From Bacillota bacterium (GTDB taxonomy: Bacteria; Bacillota; Clostridia; Tissierellales; Peptoniphilaceae): a stretch of 64,000 bases of DNA. The DNA is taken from contig JAUNLQ010000004.1 in NCBI GenBank assembly GCA_030532225.1, positions 41,664 to 105,663 of the forward strand, read 5' to 3'. The notes under the pieces were generated by a model. It saw only the letters and a list, made by a program, of their open reading frames with translations, did not search any database and was not told the DNA's origin. Below are positions 55,265-60,995 of this stretch, in pieces. The position numbers and the translations under genes are program-made. The first letter of the stretch is position 1. Each line of letters begins with the position of its first letter.

Positions 55265-55294
55265 ATTATAAAACTAGATGAAAGTATCTTTCAA
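55265..55294 (-). promoter_or_regulatory. Promoter of the DUF6305-permease-M14-ggt operon
   Basis: TTGAAA (55289-55294) and TATAAT (55265-55270) are 18 bases apart on the minus strand, about 45 bases upstream of the DUF6305 start. No terminator separates it from the genes downstream apart from the intercistronic hairpins. Confidence 0.8.
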
Positions 55295-55369
55295 TTTATT
55301 ATCATATTTATCACAATTTTTTTATATTTGATAATAAGTTAATACTTGTAAATAATTTTTCTTCCCAAT

Positions 55370-55402
55370 AAAAAAAGCCTAGTTTATTCTAGACTTTTTT
55401 AA
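55370..55402 (-). terminator. Terminator of the ABC importer operon
   Basis: AAAGTCTAG pairs with CTAGGCTTT around a 6-base loop, followed by TTTTTTTATT on the minus strand, right after the ATPase stop. Confidence 0.88.
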
Positions 55403-55404
55403 TT

Positions 55405-56157
55405 TTATAAGCTTTTTTCTCTATAAAGGCTGGCTAGGTCATCTAGGGACAGGTCCTTGGTTTTTTGGTCCACATATATTTTTCCTTCTTTTAACATAAC
55501 CACCCTATCTGCATAATCAAGGGCGTCTTCTAACTTATGGGTTATCATTATGGTAGTGGTGGATTTTTCTTTTATTAATTCTTTGGTCTTTGCCATTACT
55601 AATTGGGAGGTTTTTGGGTCTAAGGCTGCTGTGTGTTCGTCTAACAATAAGACTTTTGGGTCCTTCATCGCTGCCATTATCAAGGATAGGGACTGTCTTT
55701 GGCCTCCTGATAGAAGATAGACTTTCTTGTCTAAAATATTTTCTAGACCTAGGTCCAAACTTTTTAGTAGGTCCTTGTAGTAGCCAATCTTGTCTTTTTT
55801 TATTAGGGGACTTAGGTTATAAGCCTTATTTTTGTTATCAGCTAAGGCCATATTTTCTAAAATACTAAGGGAGGGACATACGCCCATTGATGGATTCTGG
55901 TAGACCCTGCCTATATACTTGGATCTTTTGCTTTCTTTTACTTGACTAAGGTCCTTGCCGTCTAAGGAAATGCTTCCAGCATCTGGCAAAATATTTCCCC
56001 CTATTAAGTTCATTAAGGTAGACTTGCCACAGCCATTTGTTCCAATTAAGGCTAGGACACTATTTTCTTCTATGCTTAAATCTAAGTCCTTGAATATTTG
56101 TCTTTCCATGTCTGTACCCTTGTTAAAGGTCTTAGATAAGTTTTTAATTTCTAACAT
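55405..56157 (-). CDS. ABC importer ATPase, TrpZ-like
   Basis: This is the ATPase of the three-gene ABC system. From ATG 56157 there are 250 residues with Walker A GTNGCGKSTLM, signature LSGGQRQSLSLIMAAM, Walker B VLLLDEHTAALDP and the switch histidine in ITHK. The start is chosen because AAAAGGAG lies 6 bases upstream; the in-frame TTG at 56175 precedes that site. The gene overlaps the permease end by 14 bases. The protein most resembles ATPases of the TrpXYZ/YtrB-like group that pairs with branched-type permeases. Confidence 0.9.
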   Translation of the reverse strand: MLEIKNLSKTFNKGTDMERQIFKDLDLSIEENSVLALIGTNGCGKSTLMNLIGGNILPDAGSISLDGKDLSQVKESKRSKYIGRVYQNPSMGVCPSLSILENMALADNKNKAYNLSPLIKKDKIGYYKDLLKSLDLGLENILDKKVYLLSGGQRQSLSLIMAAMKDPKVLLLDEHTAALDPKTSQLVMAKTKELIKEKSTTTIMITHKLEDALDYADRVVMLKEGKIYVDQKTKDLSLDDLASLYREKSL

Positions 56158-57034
56158 AAGAGGCTCCTTTTTCAAATAAAGTTCTTAAGATTTTCTTTTC
56201 TGTCTTGTTGTAGGCTATAAATATTATTAATATTAAAGCGTTTATAAGTTTTAAGTCTACAGGGTTCAGACCAGCTTCTATGGCTAGGCTACCAATAAGC
56301 TTATAGATCAAAGCACCAAGTATGGCTCTTAAACTGCCCTTTAACGGAATTTTTTTCAACATACTGTCGCCAATTATTATTGATGCTAAAGCTATTACTA
56401 GGATGCCTGCGCCCATTTGGCTGTCAGCAACTTTCATAGACTGGCTGAACAAGGATCCTGCAAGGGCCACTAAACCATTGGCTAGACCTAGGCCAATTAA
56501 CTTGTACTTGTCTGGATCTTCTCCTAGGGACTTAACTAGGCTTTGGTTGTCGCCACTACTAATTAACATGTAGCCCATTTTCGTATTTAAAAATAAGTCT
56601 ATGGCTATTTTTATTAAAATTACAAGGATAGCTAAAATTATTATCCTGTCTACATAGGCATTTCCACTTAAATTTATATCGAAGATTTTTTCACTTCCAT
56701 TCATTGGCACATTAGGTAGGCCGTTGACCCTTAGGTTTATGGAATATAACATGGTCATAGTTAAAATCCCTGCTAGTATAGGCTTGATTTTTAATTTTAT
56801 AGCCAAGGCTTGGGACACAAGCCCTGGTAGAAGGCCTATGAAAAACACAAGAACTATTACCAAAAAAGGATTCAGTCCCCTTAATAACAAGTTGGCAGTA
56901 ACCATGGCTCCCAAGGGGAAGGTCCCTTCAACTGTCATATCTGGAATTTTTAAAATCTTAAAGGACAAATAAACTCCCATGGCTAGGATAGCATAAATCA
57001 GTCCTTGTTCTATGGTTATTAATAGTAAGTTCAT
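56144..57034 (-). CDS. ABC importer permease, TrpY-like
   Basis: The 296 residues have eight to nine membrane segments and the motif MTVEGTFPLGAMVTANLL near residue 34, typical of LivH/TrpY-type permeases that work as homodimers. A second block, MVADSQMGAGILVIALASIIIGDSM with MK in place of MV (about 204-228), is the ATPase-coupling region. It lies between the binding protein (1 base before) and the ATPase (overlap). The T-box upstream points to an amino acid as cargo. Confidence 0.9.
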   Translation of the reverse strand: MNLLLITIEQGLIYAILAMGVYLSFKILKIPDMTVEGTFPLGAMVTANLLLRGLNPFLVIVLVFFIGLLPGLVSQALAIKLKIKPILAGILTMTMLYSINLRVNGLPNVPMNGSEKIFDINLSGNAYVDRIIILAILVILIKIAIDLFLNTKMGYMLISSGDNQSLVKSLGEDPDKYKLIGLGLANGLVALAGSLFSQSMKVADSQMGAGILVIALASIIIGDSMLKKIPLKGSLRAILGALIYKLIGSLAIEAGLNPVDLKLINALILIIFIAYNKTEKKILRTLFEKGASYVRN

Positions 57035-57035
57035 C

Positions 57036-58001
57036 TTAGTCTCCTATATATTCTGCATCTTTAAATATTTCTAGATCCTTTGACAGGCCTAGAGCCTTTA
57101 AGGTATTTTCATTAACAATCATCTGGGCCTCTTGAGGAAATTCCACTGGCAAGTTTGCTGGCTTAACCTTGTCCACTAAGATTTGCTCTGCCATTCTCCC
57201 AGCTTGTTGGCCTAGGGACTTGTACTTCATTCCCCTGGTTAAAAGGCCGCCGCCTTGGACTTGAGATTCTTCTGCACAAATGGAAATCATCTTGTTTTCC
57301 AAAAGCAAGTCGCTTAAAAGGCCAATGGAAGAAGCAATTTTGTTGTCAGATAAAATATAAAAGCCGTCAACTTCTTTTATTAAAGAGCTGGCACTTGGTC
57401 CCAAGTCAGAAATAGTCATTATGCCCTTGGTCTTAACTTCTATTCCTAAGTCCTTGGCAACTTGGTCAACTTCATCTACTTGGACCTTAGAATTTATTTC
57501 ATCTAGGGAATAAACTAGGCCTAGAGTTTTTATACTAGGGTCTAAGTCCTTGTACAAGGAAAGTTGGCCCCTTACGTCTGCCCTGTCTGAAACTCCACTA
57601 ATGTTTCCACCAGGTTCTTCTTCACTGACAACTAAGCCTGCTCCTACAGGGTCAGTTACTGCTGCAAAGATAATTGGAATTTCTTCTGTGGCTCCTTGGG
57701 CCCCTTGGGCTGCAGGTGTGGCTATGGCATAAATTAAATCTACACCGTCAGAGACAAACTTTTCGCTAATACTTCTAGCTGTGGCCATGTCTCCTTGGGC
57801 ATTTTTGTAATCTACATTATAAGCAAGACCTAGCTTGTCTAGCTCTTCAATAAAACCTAACCTTGAATCGTCTAAGGCCTTGTGGTCCATATACTGAACA
57901 ATGCCAATAGTAAAGCCATCTTTGTTTTCCTTAACTTGATCTTCCTTACAGCCTACAAGTAAAAGACCTAAGGCTACTAATAAAATACTAATTCTCTTCA
58001 T
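57036..58001 (-). CDS. ABC importer substrate-binding lipoprotein, TrpX-like
   Basis: From ATG 58001 there are 321 residues: a lipoprotein signal ending LLVGC (Cys18), then the two-lobed periplasmic-binding fold of the TrpX family (IGIVQYMDHKALDDSRLGF at the start, IFAAVTDPVGAGLV, SDNKIASSIGLLSDLL). ATG 58001 is 5 bases after GGAGG; the longer frame to 58013 starts before that site. TrpX-type proteins bind tryptophan or tyrosine/phenylalanine. The leader is a T-box whose specifier best reads UUC, so phenylalanine or another aromatic amino acid is likely. Confidence 0.9.
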   Translation of the reverse strand: MKRISILLVALGLLLVGCKEDQVKENKDGFTIGIVQYMDHKALDDSRLGFIEELDKLGLAYNVDYKNAQGDMATARSISEKFVSDGVDLIYAIATPAAQGAQGATEEIPIIFAAVTDPVGAGLVVSEEEPGGNISGVSDRADVRGQLSLYKDLDPSIKTLGLVYSLDEINSKVQVDEVDQVAKDLGIEVKTKGIMTISDLGPSASSLIKEVDGFYILSDNKIASSIGLLSDLLLENKMISICAEESQVQGGGLLTRGMKYKSLGQQAGRMAEQILVDKVKPANLPVEFPQEAQMIVNENTLKALGLSKDLEIFKDAEYIGD

Positions 58002-58020
58002 TTTCTCCTCCAAAATAAAA

Positions 58021-58262
58021 AAACCTCCGTCTCAGCTACAAGAACTGGGACGAAGGATAAACTTCGCGGTACCACCCAAATTATGGTTACAAAAAACCAT
58101 CACTTCAGAGTCTAACAACTCCTAAGTCTATAACGGCGACTGAACCGGAAAAATCTACTAACTTCAATTCTCTGCTAGGGAGTGAATATTCTATACCTAC
58201 CACCTATCCCCTTCCACCAACCAGGGACTCTCTATAAGGTTTCTTGTATTTTTGTCTCCTTC
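58021..58262 (-). promoter_or_regulatory. T-box leader of the TrpXYZ-like importer (specifier probably UUC, Phe)
   Basis: The minus strand shows a Stem I with AGAGAG and GGTTGGTGGAAGG features, then the T-box GGGTGGTACCGCGAA (58063-58077), and a terminator ending in TTTTTTT just before the gene (about 58018-58050). In the specifier loop the bases before ACTCCC are TTC (58184-58186), the usual register for the specifier; TAT (Tyr) lies just before, in a less likely register. It is a transcriptional riboswitch that opens when the matching tRNA is uncharged. Confidence 0.88.
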
Positions 58263-58277
58263 AAAGCATTTTAGTAT

Positions 58278-58306
58278 AGTATAAATTCATCAGTATATTT
58301 TGTCAA
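58278..58306 (-). promoter_or_regulatory. Promoter of the importer T-box leader
   Basis: TTGACA (58301-58306) and TATACT (58278-58283) are exactly 17 bases apart on the minus strand, just upstream of the leader. Confidence 0.85.
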
Positions 58307-58359
58307 TAGTAAAATTTGATATTTTTAAAAATCTGCTGAAAATTTTTCTCTAGGTAAAA

Positions 58360-58767
58360 TTAATCTTCCTCAAGATCTCTATAAAGGTCCGCTCCTACTT
58401 GGGCCTTGGAAAACTTTATAGGACCAAACTCAAGAACAAGATGGTCTTCTTTTATATCTGTAGGAGGATGATTCTCACTTGCATAAAGATCTAAACCTGC
58501 AAAAACTTCCTTAAAGTCCTTGGCTCCCTTAGTGAAAACTATATACTGAACAAAGGGATAGACCAAGTCCTTCTCTTCATCTAAATATGGCAAGGCAAGT
58601 TCAAAAAATTTTCTACTATCGATCCCTAAAGACAACAAATAAGTGTGAAGACTAGAAAAATCTTCTTTAAAATAAGTCCTAAAAAACTCACAAAAAGAAC
58701 ACTTACAGTCATGAGAAAAATCATTTGTTTCATAATAACTTAAAGTTTTTTCCACATCAATAGCCAT
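58360..58767 (-). CDS. Uncharacterised protein with a CxCxxC motif
   Basis: I do not recognise this 135-residue protein. It begins MAIDVEKTLSYYETNDFSHDCKCSFCEFF: Cys-Lys-Cys-Ser-Phe-Cys near residue 21-26 may bind a metal. The rest is soluble and acidic, with repeated aromatic-Leu segments. No membrane segment is present. It follows the glutathione-transferase-like gene, with a hairpin terminator between, and has AAGGAG 5 bases before its ATG. It may be co-expressed by readthrough. Confidence 0.65.
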   Translation of the reverse strand: MAIDVEKTLSYYETNDFSHDCKCSFCEFFRTYFKEDFSSLHTYLLSLGIDSRKFFELALPYLDEEKDLVYPFVQYIVFTKGAKDFKEVFAGLDLYASENHPPTDIKEDHLVLEFGPIKFSKAQVGADLYRDLEED

Positions 58768-58777
58768 TGATTCTCCT

Positions 58778-58818
58778 TAAAAAAGGCAGCAAAATCCAAA
58801 AGTCTGCTGCCAAAAAAA
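58778..58818. terminator. Terminator after the glutathione-transferase-like gene
   Basis: GGCAGCA (58785-58791) pairs with TGCTGCC (58805-58811), flanked by A-runs on the plus strand left side and T-equivalents on the minus strand. On the minus strand TTTTTTAAGG follows the stem. It lies between two minus-strand genes, so it probably gives partial termination. Confidence 0.75.
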
Positions 58819-59430
58819 TTATTTTATTGATTCTGCCAATATTTTCTTAACTACTGGATCTGCCCCAACTTTTCTCATAAAGTTTTTAATATTAGGATAT
58901 TTTGTCCAAGATTTTGGAGTAAAGGCCAGCCATCTACTTAGAATATAGGCATAAACATCTAAGACTGTCTTCTTGTCCTTATAGATATGGTCCTTGCCTT
59001 CTAACATGGAGTCCAAAAGACTTGCTGCTTCATCGATTTTAACATAGGCAGCTTCCTTGGCCTTTTGCAGATCAGCTTCATCTTTCCCACTTGTATATTC
59101 CTCTGGAGAGAAAAATGGCCAGAAACTTGGGTGATAATCGGCAGATAGAAAATATGAGATTCTATCAAATTCATAGCTTTCTTCAAGGCCAGGATCTGGA
59201 CCTAGGTCAGCCTCTGGAAATTTATTAACTAAATAAGTTAGGATTGCTCCTGCTTGGTTTTTAATAGGACCCTCCCCTGTGTCTAGGGCTGGAACAGCTC
59301 CTGATGGATTTATTTTCCTATATTCTTCAGAACCTAGATCAACTTTTTCAACTTCATAGTCGGCTCCCATCATTTCTAGGGCTATCCACACTGCAACTGC
59401 ACAAGTTCCTGGACCGTAATATAATTTCAT
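58819..59430 (-). CDS. Glutathione S-transferase-like protein (beta class pattern)
   Basis: The 203 residues show a thioredoxin-like N-terminal domain MKLYYGPGTCAVAVWIALEMMGADYEVEKV with the cysteine at position 9 typical of bacterial beta-class GSTs, the INPSGAVPALDTGEGPIKNQAGAIL substrate loop and a helical C-terminal domain (about 85-203). Beta-class GSTs are mostly proteobacterial, and anaerobic Gram-positives seldom make glutathione; no glutathione synthesis gene is in the window. The gene may come from transfer, or the fold may use another thiol. Confidence 0.85.
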   Translation of the reverse strand: MKLYYGPGTCAVAVWIALEMMGADYEVEKVDLGSEEYRKINPSGAVPALDTGEGPIKNQAGAILTYLVNKFPEADLGPDPGLEESYEFDRISYFLSADYHPSFWPFFSPEEYTSGKDEADLQKAKEAAYVKIDEAASLLDSMLEGKDHIYKDKKTVLDVYAYILSRWLAFTPKSWTKYPNIKNFMRKVGADPVVKKILAESIK

Positions 59431-59589
59431 TTTGAATTTCCTCCTCTTTTTTAATTATTAAACCTATACCCGAAAATTTTTCTAAAAAAACTAGGTATTT
59501 TTAATAACTTACTTAGGCCCATAATTGGCTAAGCTTCTTGAGTCCCAAAAAACTTTCAGTTATAATCAAAGATAGAAAGAGAGGAAACT

Positions 59590-60666
59590 ATGGTTGATAT
59601 AAAATTAATTGAAGACTTAACAACTGCCTTTGGCCCTTCAGGCTTTGAAGACCAGTTAGTTGAAATTTTAAAAAATTACTTACAAGACTTCCAGCTGGAA
59701 GTGGACCCAATGTCCAACCTTTATGCAAGTTTTAAAGACCAGGCTAAGAAAGAATTTACCATCCAGCTTGATGCCCATACAGATGAAGTTGGCTTTATGG
59801 TCCAAAGTATAAATGACAATGGAACCATGAATTTCGTTGGCCTAGGAGGCTGGCTGCCAACAAATATTCCTGCCCACTTAGTAGCCATTAAAAAGAAAAA
59901 TGGAGACCTGGTAGAAGGAATTACAGGGTCGACTCCACCTCACTTTATGGCCAAGGAAGACAGAGACAAGGCCCTGACCATAGAGTCTATGTTTATAGAT
60001 GTAGGAGCCAGGTCTAGACAAGAGCTAATAGAAGACTTTGGAATTGAAGTCGGTGCTCCAATTAGTCCCCTAGTAGACTTTAATTTTAATGAAGAAAAGG
60101 GCCTACTTAGAGGTAAGGCCTTTGACAACAGGTTGGGCTGTGCCTGTATAGTAGAAACAATGAAAAGACTTAAAGACTCTACAGACCTAAATCTAAATGT
60201 AGTAGGCGCCTTTGCCAGCCAAGAGGAAGTAGGCATGAGAGGAGCAAAAATTACCAGCCAAAGAATAAAGCCTGACCTGGCCATAGTCTTTGAAGGCTCT
60301 CCAGCAGACGACCTTTATTTTCCAAAAAACTTGGCCCAAGGAGCCCTAGGCCAGGGAGTCCAAATCCGTCATTTGGACCAGTCCTACATTGGCAACGTAG
60401 ACTTTATTAACCTGGCAAAAACCATAGCCTGCGACCAAGGCATCAAATACCAATCTGCAGTAAGACGAGCAGGATCAACAAACGCTGGAGCCATCCACCT
60501 GTCAGAAAAAGGAGTTCCAGTTTTAGTCCTAGGCATCCCATCTCGTTATGTACACAGCCACTACAACTTCGCCTTAGTAGAAGACTTTGAAGCTACAGTC
60601 AACCTGGCAGTAAAAGTAATAGAAGCCTTAGACCAGGCAGCTATAAAGAAGATATTGAAAAAATAA
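59590..60666 (+). CDS. M42 family metallopeptidase
   Basis: M42 enzymes are cytosolic, tetrahedral aminopeptidases with two metals. The 358 residues carry the ligands in sequence: AHTDEVGFMV (about 69-78), KAFDNRLGCACI (about 175-186), SQEEVGMRGA with the catalytic glutamate (about 209-218), FEGSPADD and a C-terminal SRYVHSHYNFA. ATG 59590 follows GAGAGG at 6 bases. It is a lone plus-strand gene ending in a strong terminator, directly beside the duplicated rpsI end. Confidence 0.93.
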   Translation: MVDIKLIEDLTTAFGPSGFEDQLVEILKNYLQDFQLEVDPMSNLYASFKDQAKKEFTIQLDAHTDEVGFMVQSINDNGTMNFVGLGGWLPTNIPAHLVAIKKKNGDLVEGITGSTPPHFMAKEDRDKALTIESMFIDVGARSRQELIEDFGIEVGAPISPLVDFNFNEEKGLLRGKAFDNRLGCACIVETMKRLKDSTDLNLNVVGAFASQEEVGMRGAKITSQRIKPDLAIVFEGSPADDLYFPKNLAQGALGQGVQIRHLDQSYIGNVDFINLAKTIACDQGIKYQSAVRRAGSTNAGAIHLSEKGVPVLVLGIPSRYVHSHYNFALVEDFEATVNLAVKVIEALDQAAIKKILKK

Positions 60667-60681
60667 AAATAATTTTATAGA

Positions 60682-60712
60682 AACTATCTCTTTTTTTCAG
60701 AGATAGTTTTTT
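60682..60712 (+). terminator. Terminator of the M42 peptidase gene
   Basis: AACTATCTCT (60682-60691) pairs with AGAGATAGTT (60700-60709), followed by TTTTTT. It lies 14 bases after the stop. Confidence 0.9.
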
Positions 60713-60720
60713 GATACTTA

Positions 60721-60810
60721 AAAAAAGCACTGAACCTAAATCCAATGCTTTGTAAAAATTTTATCTCTTTGAGAATTGAGGAGACTTACGAGCCTTTTTA
60801 AGACCGTATT
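60721..60810. repeat. Direct repeat A: duplicated rpsI 3' end with terminator
   Basis: These 90 bases match 63863-63952 at 86 of 90 positions with no gaps. On the minus strand they encode [15 protein letters not shown] and a stop (TAA at 60761-60763), the last residues of ribosomal protein S9, followed by the rpsI terminator hairpin. No rest of rpsI precedes it, so it is a remnant left by the insertion of the restriction-modification gene. The hairpin still pairs through G-T wobbles. Confidence 0.93.
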
Positions 60811-60995
60811 ATTTAATCTATAGTTTTAATAAGTTGTAAAGAGTATTAAATAAGGCTCGAAAATAGCCATTGTTTATAGCTTAAACAGCAATGAGTTTCA
60901 TTGAGTTTAAAAGAGATTTTTTCTAGTAAGCGTGAAAGTTGCGTAAATTTTTAAAATTTATATGTTGAAAAATACCTATTTACGCAACACTAAAT
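60811..60995. other. Island left junction with an 11-base inverted repeat
   Basis: These 185 bases lie between repeat A and the restriction-modification stop. No gene is seen. GTTGCGTAAAT (60938-60948) and ATTTACGCAAC (60978-60988) are perfect 11-base inverted arms around a 29-base A+T-rich loop, 7 bases beyond the gene's stop. They may form a terminator without a T-run, a recombination site or a protein-binding site. AAGGCTCG at 60852-60859 is an inverted echo of CGAGCCTT in repeat A. Confidence 0.55.

Noticed and set aside
55405..58001. Reading the ABC system as a branched-chain amino-acid or sugar importer.
   Set aside because: The permease and binding protein match the TrpXYZ pattern better, and the T-box implies an aromatic amino acid.
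59001..59186. Minus-strand frame inside the GST-like gene.
   Set aside because: Alternative frame of a well-supported gene; no initiation site or homology.
60852..60859. Inverted copy of the CGAGCCTT word of repeat A, which might mark a second rpsI fragment.
   Set aside because: Only eight bases match; too short to tell from chance in A+T-rich DNA.
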